From contig JAAGOF010000108.1 of the NCBI GenBank assembly GCA_010645155.1, positions 34,319 through 98,318 of the forward strand: a stretch of 64,000 bases of DNA. Direction: 5' to 3'. The first letter of the stretch is position 1, and every line of letters begins with the position of its first letter. Of the stretch, positions 13,501-25,700 are shown piece by piece. Under the pieces are notes generated by a model. That model had not been told where the DNA came from and did not search any database. It saw only the letters and a program-made list of their open reading frames with translations. Position numbers and translations under genes: made by a program. Source of the stretch: Tigriopus japonicus. Taxonomy: Eukaryota; Arthropoda; Copepoda; Harpacticoida; Harpacticidae.

Positions 13501-15059
13501 GATTTCACGGCCTTCTTGCCTATTCTCAGTTGTTCTCTTGAGCCTCTATTTTTTCCTCGAGAGCGAAAGGAAACATACAAAAGGCTTCTTTCTCAGGTGT
13601 TGCTCTGAATGGAAAGGTTGTTTATTTAGCCTCTCTTGGGAGAGCTGGAGCTCGTCAACTCAGTTGGTGGACGGTGGGTCGCCCGAATCAATGCATTTTT
13701 GCACCCTTTGAAAGTTGGGAGTCAGATGCAGATGAAAATATAGGTCCATGAGCCTCGAAGGCATCGTCAGTTCTCGTCCAATCTTTTGTGCGAGGAGTCT
13801 TGACGTCCTTTTGGGTGATTATTTATTTGAATGCATATCTTAGAAAGTAACAATCCAGCTTTTGGGAGTCTTGTGCAATTGGCATTTACAATACGAAACA
13901 AGATATCAGCCACAACGGGTTTTAGTCGTAGTTCGTTGCTTTTTTGTCACATGTAACAAGTGATTGTTCCCTCGCAGCTTTGAACGTCAGTCCGTCCCGA
14001 CAAAGGTCGGTTGGCCCAGCAAATTAGGCATAACAAATCGATTTAGTGCTCTTCGCAAACCTTGAGCAATCAATGTGTGATTAATCACGTCACTTGTTGG
14101 CAGAAGAGTTTCAGTTGACATTAGCTCGGTTAAAAAAAACGAGAGAAGTAAAAACTCAGCATTGTGACCACCTTTCACAAAGAACTGAGTTGCGAAGCTT
14201 CGAATAAAGTGCAATAATCCAACTTCCACTGAGTTGACCACCCGTCCACTTCCTTTCAATATTATTGGGGTTTGCTGCCACTATGCTAAAACTTGCATTT
14301 CAATCTGCATTAGAGGCAGTCGGAGGATATTGGATTTTCATTGGCTGTTTGATTAAGTCACCCTGAAGTCGGTTTCCAGCCTGGCTTTGATGAATGTTTC
14401 AGATTAAGTGTGTGGTAGTGGGGCTAGTGGTGGTTCCTTACGTTCGGTCAAGATCTAAGAGAATCGATTTACATGGTTGAGTATCAGAGAGTTACTAGAG
14501 CTCCCCTGAAGATATGAAAACATAAAGTGCATTCTGAATCCGACGTGAAACGAGAAAGCAACCAAACTTCTCTCTCTGAAAAGTTGGCGTGAAGAAGCGT
14601 CTCTCATTTTCCTTCTAACCTTTCTGGAAGGTCGTGTTCGCCCGAGTTTCTGAGATTTTGCAAGCAAACAAATCAGAAAATCATGAGAAAATCCCCAGGC
14701 CAATCCTTTCGTTGTCCTATTTTGAATACTCAGCTCTCATCAAACTCTCAGGAGACAAGGAATATCTCTTGTTCCCGTATATTGACGTGTCTGAATAGAA
14801 ACGATCATATTCGAAAAGGAAGGTCTTGTGCCTTTCCTACTACTATAAATATGGATCAAACTTTGTCCATTTCCAATTGCAGTTATCAAAGAGAGTGAGC
14901 ACTTTGCCAGTTTGAAAAAAGAGGAAGAGAGTATGCCCTAGTTCTCCATTGCTCTTTGTGTCCCTGCAATCTTTGAAATTGAATCCGGGCAAAAGTTTCC
15001 GTGCACATTTCCAAAGTTGAAGTGATCCGTGAATACTATTATGCGAATGCTTCCCTTAC
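1582..15059 (-). other. Long first intron of beat-like gene A
   Basis: No other coding exon, RNA gene or transposase is recognisable here. Open frames are short and lack domains or flanking splice signals. A purine-rich simple tract (GA/GAAA) lies near 11930-11965 and short CT tracts near 2720 and 8100. The hexamer GTTCCA/TGGAAC is strikingly frequent in this stretch. Regulatory elements are likely in such a long first intron but none can be named. Confidence 0.4.
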
Positions 15060-15160
15060 CAGAAAACAGGGACATTCCAATCAGAGCCATGAACAACCAG
15101 CGTTCCCACATCCTTGAGGTGGTGGTTTGGAACATGCTTCTCTTCGTCACTTGAACTCCT
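15060..15160 (-). CDS. Signal-peptide first coding exon of beat-like gene A
   Basis: On the minus strand an ATG at 15111 opens MWERWLFMALIGMSLFS, a short charged start followed by a hydrophobic stretch, as in a signal peptide. It runs into a phase-1 donor (TCTG|GTAAGG, exon edge 15060). A plausible acceptor (TTTGTTCCAG) lies at 15161, making 15112-15160 5' leader. The phase-1 end fits the two-base start of the Ig exon at 1581, and the three exons then total 279 bases, or 93 codons. The Ig exons have no start of their own, so a signal exon is required. Linking it across a 13.5-kb intron is inference, supported by phase, strand and the same arrangement in the paralogue (signal exon 34222-34270). 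Confidence 0.6.
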
Positions 15161-18100
15161 CTGGAACAAATGAACATGGTGTGGCAAACACAAAGTCAGT
15201 TGATCAAAAGCTAGTTTTGCATTTCATTCCTAGAACAAGTTCCCCTTAGCTTTTGATAAATGAACTCGGGCACACTGTGAGGTTGTTTTGTTTGGAAAGG
15301 TTGACTTGTTCCGGTGATGATGAATTGTCACTTTCTGCTTCGTCTTCTTCTGACTTGAACTTCTTGGGAGGGAAAGTTGGACTTCCGCCTGTCTATTCCG
15401 TCTTCGTTGGCAGGAAAGTTATCCACTGTTTATCTAAAATATAGGTCTGTTCTGTCGAAGAAGCTCTCAGAGAGCCATCACAATATTTGAAAACTTTACT
15501 ATTGCTCCTGTCTTGAGAGGGGCATGTCTCCCTCCGTTCACTCTTCACTTTCACAAATATTCACCCTGTAAGTTTGAGTACTTGTTCGTCTTAGTTTTTT
15601 TTCTTTTCCAAGTTGAGAAGACAACACGTCACTCCAACCATTCGACTACTGAAGGAATGGTTCCAACCTGCTCAGAAAGATCCAGATGTCAAGTTGTCAA
15701 TTCAATCGCGTCTGCGTCAGATGCAATTTCAATCCTGGAACAAGAACAACAACAAAGAGCAAAGTTAATAGGAAATGCAGAGCAAAGATATTTGAATTGT
15801 CAGAGTTTCTGGATTTGCTCAATACCCTTGAATGCATTTAAAAGCTCGTTAAACATGTTGAAAGAAAAACATACTTCAATATGACAAGATGTCAAGGGAA
15901 ACCCAATGATGATTGATCATTGTAGGAGAAACACTTCATTACATTGGGTTGAAGATGTGTGTTTTCTTTCTCAGGAAAGCTTTCTAGTTAATGTACTTTT
16001 GTAACAATCCGCAACTTTTTCATCCTCTAATCTTTGGCATCTTGCAAAGAGTTTGCGGAATTTTGCCAATTTTTCCAACTAAGTACTTTTGATACTGGCT
16101 TATGGTGAAGGAATGGATCCTTCGGTTGCTTATTGGAAATGCCAATAAAGTTTGCGTTTTGAACGTTCAATAAGTTTCATTAGAGCACATGTTGAACTGA
16201 ACAGATTAAAAAATTCATTCAAAGTATTGTAGGAAATCTTCTTCCGGTGATTTATTGGTTTTATGAGACATCCAAGAATCTTCTTGTTTTGATTTCGACC
16301 GCCTTTCCTTATTAGGTTCTCTCTTACAGTAGTTTCTCGCTTGACGTCAAAAACACTGGTCCAAAGCATGTTGTCCTCCTCCATCTCAGAGCTGTTTTTG
16401 GGGTGTTGGTTGCAACATTTTGTCCGGCATCTAACACTAAATATCAATTGGATTCCCAAAAAGCGTGTCCTTGGCAGGGTTTCCAATTCATCACCGAGGC
16501 CACCAAACAAACAAAGTAGTACGCAGGCTGTGATATGAGTGAGGTTCGGTTTTACGCACGCAAACAAACGTGGTGGCGCCTAACTCCTTCTCAAAGAGCC
16601 TCGGAAATGGCCTTCTTTGGAGGAGGTGGTGAACCTCACCCACCTCTCCAGGTCTTGACGAACTCCCAAACACCCACCCGCACGGCCTTTGGCCTCTTGT
16701 GAGTGAGTGAATGTCTCGTTCTTCGTGTCCTTTGCTCGGGGAAGAAAAAAAGCTGGTGTCGGATATTTGGGGGGTCTTGAATAGGATCACGAGGAAGTCA
16801 ATGGCTCCCTGTGACGTAAATCCTATTAGAAAACTAATGTAGAAGGCTCTTTCTTCCACACGACGTCGACTAACATTTTGAGCACGGAGAAAGAAAGTCC
16901 ATTCCCTTGGGACTTATCAACAGATATGATAACATCGAAACGAATGGACATTGAAGAAATGTGACTGAGACATGGACTTTTCCACATTGAATACTAGTTG
17001 CGTTTGAATAATCGCTCAAAATTTTAGTCGACATTTGATAAAAGGGAATTTTTTCTAGGTTGAATACATGTAAAAACTTTTTTGCTTGAAAATACTAACC
17101 ATTTCAAAAAGAGCTTATCCATTAGCACGGTGTGCTCCATTCAGAACTCCAGTGTCTCTGTTTTTTAAGTGTTTCTAAGTGCATCTAAAACCTATGGTAA
17201 GTGTGAAAAAATTGAAAAGCTGGAGCCGACACCACATTTAATATTCAATATTGGAAAATGTAACTCTACAAAGTACGTCCTTCCCAATCCAATTGAAAAG
17301 GTCTGGTCCTATCTAAAAAAAGGTCATTCCCACGCTTGCTCAAAGTGATCTGTTTGATTTGATGATAGGAGTAAGCTGGTCACTGATAAGCCCATAGGTT
17401 TGGGAGTGCGAGTTAATTTCGGAGACAAAGTGAGTAGTAATTATGAATGAAAGCCCCCCTAAAAGAAGCTTATGGTGTTGCACGAAAAGTTTAGAGGAAA
17501 ACAGTTTAATTGTTGAGAGTAATTAACACCGATAAGCGACCACACGCGAGTGCTCCCCAACTAAACATGAAAGCTGGACAACGCAAGTGGAACTTTCGCC
17601 ATGATTTCGACGGAGCTCTCATGGGAGACCCGACACTCTTGAATTCTCACTTTTGTACAAAGTGAAGGCCAACCACTTTGGACTTGGGGAGAGCTAATTT
17701 CAGCACGGACTTGACATTGATTTTACTGGAAGTGGGCTGACAGCGAGAACCCACTTCTAACAGCCTCTCGAACGCTCGACAACGTCAGGCGGTTGAATGT
17801 TTCTAAATGAGTGTTTACCCTCAATGTTAGCTTGGTTACACTGAACAACACTAGATCAAAGTCAGTTAGTTCATGGTGAAGTCAGCCTCCTTGGAAAGGC
17901 TGAGGCACATGCCATTACAAAGCAGATTCGAGGGATCACTTCTCTAGAAAGTAAGAAGGTCTCCGAGGAAGAAGAAAAACTATCAGCCTTTCTTATCTAG
18001 ATTGATATCCTGGCATGAAAGCCCAAAGTTCGAATCCCCTTTTCTTCTTTCCCAAGGACCACATTCAATTTCACAAGACGGGAATGGGATCTGTAGCGAT

Positions 18101-21100
18101 GTTCACGTCACGTGTTAAGCATACCAAGTACCCAACCGGTCCTATGAAGATGAAGTCTAACCATACTTACTTCCTGTTCCATTGTTTGATTTTGCCGCCA
18201 AATAATGGGTACGGTTTATTATTGGATATGAACGTTGAGGGTAATTTTTTCACGGATAGAACTCTTCAAAGCTTCGATGGCAACTGGTTTGCCGAGTCGG
18301 AGAACCACCAAATAAAACCTCCGAAAAGAGCGAACGGACCACTCGATGGTCGGAAAGGAGAATAAGGCAAGAGCGGAGCGGAGAACGAGAGGGAAACGCT
18401 TTTTCCCTTCTTCAGAACCACTATAATCAGCGTGGCCATTAGTTTCTCTCTTCATAAAATTAATCTAGCCATTCAGTTCGGCGTCAAAATACATTTTGTC
18501 CCTAGTTACCCCTCATTCGTGATTAAAAGATTTACTATCTCATGGATCAACAACTCGGAAAAGCCGGATTCGGCCACCCTGATTTGAATGAGCCAAGTGA
18601 GTAGTGAGGTTTCAGAAAGGGCAGAAGCGAACGCGGCGGCCTTGATCCGCCGGGAGAGTAGTTCATGTACACACTAGAGGACACTACAGGGGTTTGCAAA
18701 ATAAGGCTCCCTTGTGGAAGACTCTGAAGAGAACCTCTTGGAAGGTGAGTAACCAGAGTGGATGGGGGTCTTTCAACGAGGATGGGCATCGATTTCCCAT
18801 GGTCGGGAGGTTATTTTTGAGTTGCGTCCAACATTGGCAATGACTTCCAATGGCCAAACTTCCTTGGATATCAGTCGGGGTGATAAAAAACATGTGTTTG
18901 TGGCAACTTTTGTGAGCATGTATGAGCAAGGGGAGGTCCTCACATGTCTGAGGAGCTGTTTCCTTTTAGCTCAGCAAGAGACTGGCACAATTTTGGAGAG
19001 CATGTAACACGGAAGGACAATAGATGAACAGTGTTAAGTAAATGAATGTTCTCAGAGGTACTTTAACCTCTGGGAGAAATTTCCCTCCCCAAGACGGTCT
19101 AAACATCCCGTTTTCAATGGGAGCAATTTCAGCTGAATTAAAATGGAAATTCATCCAAGAAGCAACGACTTGGTTCAAATCTTCCAAATGGCCACTGAAT
19201 CGGTGAATTCAATGGTAAGGGGTGAATATTTTCGGGCAAAAAAAAGGTATGCCCTTCAATACGTCCACTCTAAAGAAACGGCTACAATAGAAAATAAATG
19301 GCAAGTGAAATGACCAAAAAGCTCAAAACCTCTTCTCGTTTTCAGGGAGTCCCAAAATTTTTGCCTCGTTCCGTTTCAGATCCAAAATCTTTGATCTAGT
19401 TTTTATTTCAGAAATTTAGAGCCTCTTGTTTTTGGTTTTAGTATCTTCTTTATAACAACTTTGGTTTGCTTTTATAAATGGTATGATTAACGAGGATTTT
19501 CTTTCACTTTCTTTAAATTTGCTAAAACCTTATGTTTCAAAATTTACCCCCGTAGTTATTGTGTGCAGATTATATGTCCCTAGACCGTAATTAGTAACTT
19601 CTGAATCCTGAAAAAACTTCCCATCATTCTGCGATTTTTGCCAGTAAAACAGAACTCACCACTTTAATAGAACACTTTGAAGTCAGGTTACCCTTTTCAC
19701 TTTTTGATGCAAACTACGAAACACACGGATTAATTAGTTTCAAAAGGCACAAAATTGTAGAGTAAGAATTTGCGAATTCAACTTGACAAAAGAAAAACAG
19801 AAGGGCGTGGAGGAAATTGCCGACAAAATAAGGTATCACTCAAAATTTGGCATTCCGATGACATTTCCATCAACTCCTTCATTGCTAGAAGGTCTTTGAA
19901 ATGGCAAAATTTCTAAATGAAATCAGTTTTTACTTTTGAATTTTGCAGCACGAAAAGTATTGCTCATTCAACTGGCAGGCTTTGATTTCGGTTTTCATAA
20001 ATTCCTCTTTTGTCTCATTATTAATCGAAAGTGGGCTTTGATTGGTTTGTGTGAAAAAGTATTTTTTTAACTTAAAAAAATGCTCATGTAAGTTCGTGGT
20101 CTGTTATTACAAGATACCTTATTACGATCTCTTCAAAATTGAAAGAAGTACTATACCTATATTCAATCCCTGGGAACTTCAAGCCTGCTCTTCGATCCTC
20201 ACGTTAACTTTCGTGCGTTTGTATCTCGGTATTCACGGTGCGTTTTTGATTTCAAGAAGACATGTTTAAATTCCAAAAACTTATGAGACCACTTTTGCGA
20301 TGTGAATGCAATGCCGAACATTTACTTGTATTCGTTTAAATAAGTCACGGACAAAGCATTTTTATTTTACTTAAAAATAAATATTTGAAAAATCACTTTG
20401 ATAAAATTCTTAGATGATCTAATGTTGTTCTCAAATATGATGGAAATCTATTTTCAACAGCCTCTTTGTTGGGCATCCTCTAAGGACCAAACAAGAGGGT
20501 TTTTACATCAATTTAGACCAACGGCTAAGTAGATTTCGACAATATTTTAGGTAGACACAACCACAAGACTACTTGAGGATTGGATTGAAGAAAATGTTCA
20601 AACACCTATCTTCAAGTATTTTTAAGTGACCTTTTAGCGTTTTTTCCCGTGACCTAATTAGCAGAATTCAAATTCATATGCCGTATTACATTAACACCTC
20701 AAAGTGGTCTCAAAAGTTTTTGGAATTTAAAAAATGACTTCTTGAGATCAAAGAAACACCGTATAATATTAGTCCAGCTACGCACTAAGAATGAAGTTTC
20801 ACTCCTTGCCCATCATTAGATTTCTTTTTGAAGGCAAACATTAGCAATTGACGTCACCAAAGTAGTAAATAGGGTCAAGTTTGCGAAAATTGAAATTCCC
20901 AAAAAATACGTTGAACTTCCTAATATTTAATGAATATGCCAACTCAAAATCAAATTTGAAATCAACTGAACAAGAAAAACAAGTTCAATTAACTCAAAAT
21001 GTATGCCAATAGACTCTTACATTGGTTTAGCAATACTCTCTCAGCTCGATTTGAACCAAATAAAGCATTACAAAGCACATCATAATGTTCGATACAAGGA

Positions 21101-22724
21101 AGCATCTCTTCTAAAGTGTCTCAGATTGCTTTTCGCTTTAGATAAAGAGAATCTTCAACTGGATCTTCAAGACAAGCATCAATTCCTATCATCTCAAATG
21201 GAACCGATATTTTTTTTTGTCGCTGACAAAAGGAAAAAGAAGTTCTATTTTTGATCGGCCTTGCTATGCTTTATTTGTCAATTGTAAAATTACTTCACAT
21301 AGAAACCCCTCTGTGAGAAATGATCCCATGCAAACCTTTATAAGGTGTCAACAGGCTTACCTTCTTTGGGAATTCCCTCGAATATGACGTTAGGGCCCAA
21401 AAGTAAGCCTTTCAGATGGATTCTGATGCTATTTTTAACTTTTCCGTTTGTCAGTATGTATTCTCTCACAAAAGAAGCAAATAAAAGAGAAGAGCTACAC
21501 TCGAGGAAATTGCCCTCATTTTAGCTAACTCTTCTTGACCCACATAACCAGGTCACATCAACGTAATTAGTTCTTTAAAGGAAGGGACTAATTCATAATA
21601 TCGATCTACTTGGAACGAGATTCTGTCATGATTTGCACTTTTCTTTTCCTCTCGAGAGGTAGTCTCTGCCAAAGATTTTGCGTAGGTTTTACGAGACTAC
21701 TCAACTACGGTTGTAAAAACGATTGATTTCTAGCCACGAAACACCATTTCTTGTCATTAAAGCTCTGTTTGTGAGAATTTGTCACTATGCATTTTTTCAA
21801 CTTTTCTAGATTTGGTTTGATCAGTCAGGATATGATTTAACGACAAATGAGGCCTAGAAAAATAACGTTTTACACCTGGAATTACTGTTATAAATGATTA
21901 GCTCACTTGCATTGTTTGAAATTGGTTCTCACGTTATCGTCTTTGTACTTGAATGTTCTGATCATTGAGTTTCAAGATCCACTTGGTTCATTTGTTCTCG
22001 CCCTTGAGCTCAAAAGGAGAAATTATTCACGTGAGTTGCGTTGCATAAAAGGAGGAAAATGCATTCTCATGCTTGAGACCTTCGCCAAATAGGAGAAATT
22101 TTGCAAATGAAGGAGCCCCCAAAGACAAAAACGAACACTTTAATTAGCTTCATTGGTCTGATATAGAACAGGAATCATCCACTGACTCCAGTTGATTGTT
22201 TTGTAAATAGGAAAAAGTTCAAGCAAAGTTGCAAAGCCACAGCTTGCTAAATATAGATGTAAATCAAGCCGTTAATTGAATTGGGCTAAAATTTGCATGA
22301 GAAAGTTCTCAATTTTACTTTTTAGTGATATTTTTTTGTTTCAATTCTGGCGGAAGGCCGTATTTGGAAGAAAACATGAAGAAAATAGTGGAACATGATT
22401 GTTGCATTTGAGTACTTGACTCAACGTCGGTACATTAAACATCTTATTTTTGCTCTCATTTTAGCATTTTAGATTTATCATGGAGGGTCAAGTTAGATAT
22501 GAAAAGAATCTTTCATTCCAGTCAAAAGATAAAAATGCATATTCGAGGTTGCGTATTTTCACCTAAAGTTCCGCAAAATATTTTTTTTTTTCAGTCATGA
22601 AAAGTATTCCCGACACCTAATACTGTATTTTCTTCGATACCTCATCAAATAAATTTACAAATAAAATATTTTCATCTTATACTACCCATCACCTTCAAAC
22701 AAACAAGCCCACATTTATCATAAT
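15161..22724. other. Intergenic, AT-rich, no recognisable feature
   Basis: About 7.5 kb between the 5' end of beat-like gene A and the 3' end of the EGF-mucin gene, which lies on the same strand. From about 16.9 kb on the sequence turns visibly AT-richer with many A/T runs. The GTTCCA/TGGAAC hexamer, common elsewhere, becomes rare. Open frames are short and featureless. A B-box-like GTTCGAATCCC at 18029 has no tRNA fold around it. Confidence 0.4.
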
Positions 22725-25700
22725 TTATGACACGGAGTCAGGCTGATTCTTGAGTCTCTCCGTGATCGTAACAAACACTCCACGTTGGTTGCCCGAATCT
22801 GTCTGGAATTCAGGAGCCAATCGACTTAGCCTCTCAATTTGGGCAGCATTATGGACACCAAGTTCAGACATATCGTTGATGCTCAAACGCCGAATCTCGT
22901 CCAGGTTTGGTTCTTCGGCACTTTCAATCTGGGCAACCGTTACTGGGAACGGAGTGGTTGAAGTGGGAAGAAGAAGGGTGTCAAACTGATCCACAAACCA
23001 GTCATCAAGAATTGCTAAATATAACATAAAACGAAACTATTTTGATTAAAATCTTGGAAAAAATAGATGGATTGTCTTAAACTTACTGCTGGCCGGATTT
23101 TGGGTTGTATCCATATCTTGTTCGAGGGTTCCTTCCGATTCGTCCACGTTGCTTCTTGGACTTGGCTTTTCTGAGTTACGTCTCTCCCGCTCAACAGGAT
23201 CCGTGGAATGGTGCAAGGAAAAGATCGTTGAGAGTAGATCCTCAAATGAGGTGGTGGTGTTGAAGACTGTGAAGTAATCATTGACCTCAGTGGAGGTCAT
23301 GTCTCCAAAATCTCCCCTAACACTTGGAAACTCATTCCCTTGGGGCTCCGATGGTTTCGTCTCATCCAAACTTCTCGAATCTACAACGGGCGCCATCGGA
23401 GTAGAACCGGCTAATTGATCAGGAATAAGGGTGACCGAAAACCCTTCTTGAACGTTGATGGTCACTTTGGAGATTTGTTCAGGTTCCTCATCAAGAGCCT
23501 CAGAGCTTCTAGTTTGCCGACCGGTGGTTGAAGGCACTTGCGAACTATGTTCCGTTGCAGATTCATTGTTCATTTGTGTCGTGTTATCGAATAGTTCGTA
23601 GTATTCATAATATTCCTCTGTGACATTATTGGCCAAATCTGGATCGTCGGACTTAATGGACTCGTCCAAAGGAGCCGATGTGGTTAGATTGGAATCAGTT
23701 GTCCCGATGGAATCAGGAGAATCGTCCACATAATCCACAGTGGTAGCCAAGGGAGTTGGAACGGAACTGGAACGTGGGAGAGGTTGGGTGGAAGTGTTTG
23801 TAGGTTCCGTGAAGTTTCGAAAGTCATACACGTCTTCATTCGTCTGGTCCTCCGGAAGCATTTCTGTGTAATCGGTGTAATCTTGGGTTGAGTTTTGAGC
23901 ATTGTGCTCATCCGACGAAGATGTGTTCATTAGCTCATTTGGAAAAATAGTAGTGGCTTCACTTGAGTTTCGAGCAATGTCCTCATCGGACAACGATGTG
24001 CCCGTTGCCTCATGTGGAAACATGGTGGTGGCTTCAGTTGATGAAGAGCTGTCATTTAGTGAAGGATTCACCATGGCGTCTGAACTTGGTTGGAATGTGG
24101 TTTCGGGCTCTAAAGTTGTTTTATAGGATTCAGGTTCCATATTGGTTGTTTGAGTAGCTTCATCTGTTTCAGAAGTGTTCGTTGAAATGGTACTGGCAGT
24201 TGTCACACCGTCTTCATGGTCATTCGAATTCTTGTTCACAACTAATGTTGAGTTGGAGAGCTCACCTTTTGGGGTCGCAATGCTGTCTTGAGATGGTTGG
24301 CTGATAGTTGTTCCGTTGAAATCTTCGCTGAAGCTTGCAGATGATGACCCTTCTAAAGGCATTGGAGTGGTTAAATTTGCCTCTACTTCAGAGGTGGTGA
24401 AAGGAGAGGAGGTTGTGAATGTTGAATCAGTTTGGTTCGCTTCCAAATTTTCGTAATAGTCTGAATCATCACCTTGGTCAGATGAAGTTGAGTTGACGAA
24501 GTTAGTTGAACCTGGACTAAGAGTAGTCATGTTTCTTTGATTATCTTCATCTAAATTTGCTGTTGTAGAAGAAGAATCAGAAGATGTAGAACTTGACGCA
24601 TTCGAATCAGTATTCTCATCCATTGGTGACGTCGTTGCTATTATTTGTATGGTTGTGTTAGCGTCCTCCGGAATAGTGGCATTGATTTCTTCATAATAAT
24701 CCGCACTTTCAGTGGCATTGAGATTCAAAAAAGTTGAAGGATTAGAGGTATCCTCATCGATAGACTTGGTGGAGGAAGTTGACTCAAACTGTGAAGACGT
24801 TACGTTTTCCGTTGTCTCATTTGTGGATGTTTCAATGGATACTGGATTATTTCCAGGGGTGGAAGCATATGGATTGCTAATTGCTGGGTCATTGGTTTCA
24901 GTAGTTTCAAATGATGTGGTGCTCAAATCTGCATAATAGTCTGAGGTATCATCAGAATTGTTAGAGTTGTCAAAATCTGGAGTTGATATGATGTTAGATT
25001 TTGTTGTAGTGGTAAATTGTTTTGTGATGCTTGAAACTGTTGTAGAGGCTAGTGATTGTGTGGAATTGTTATCATCTCCAGATTGGTCAGTCCCAAATGA
25101 TACCGATATCGTGGTGTTGTTAAATTCGATGTTCGTATTGTTGACTGTAGATTCTTCATAATAGTCTGAATTGTCCTCAGCGTAAGATTCGGGAAAGTCC
25201 TCAGAATCTGGACTTGACGTTGTTGGTGATCTTGTCGTTCCATTGGAGAAATTTGTTCTGTTTGAGATGGCTGTGAATGTTGAAGGAGATTCAGTTGACG
25301 TCGTTGAATCCAAGTTTACTTGTAATTCGGTAGTGGTGGATGTTGATTCTGTTTTGGTGTGATTCACTCCGAATTCGTCATAGTAGTCTGAATCATTTTC
25401 TCTGGTCGAGTTAGTTGAATTGTCGGCGCTTTCAAAATTAGGACTTGTACTTTCTGATGCCTCTGAACTTATTTTTGCCTCTTTCACTGAGGTTGTTTCA
25501 AAGGCCTTAATGGTCGTCGAGGGTGTAGAAGAATCTGAGGAAATTGTACTAACCCAGATCGCAACTGTGTTTGGTTCCAATGTTGTGGTTATCCCACCAA
25601 ATGTTGCATCAGTATTCTTACTGAATTCAGAACTGATATGGGAACTCGGAGTCATTGTGGACCCAATGCTTGACCAATAAACAGTTGTCGTGTCCAACTT

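Noticed and set aside
18025..18045. GTTCGAATCCC, a perfect B-box-like string
   Set aside because: No T stem, anticodon arm or A box around it, so not a tRNA gene.
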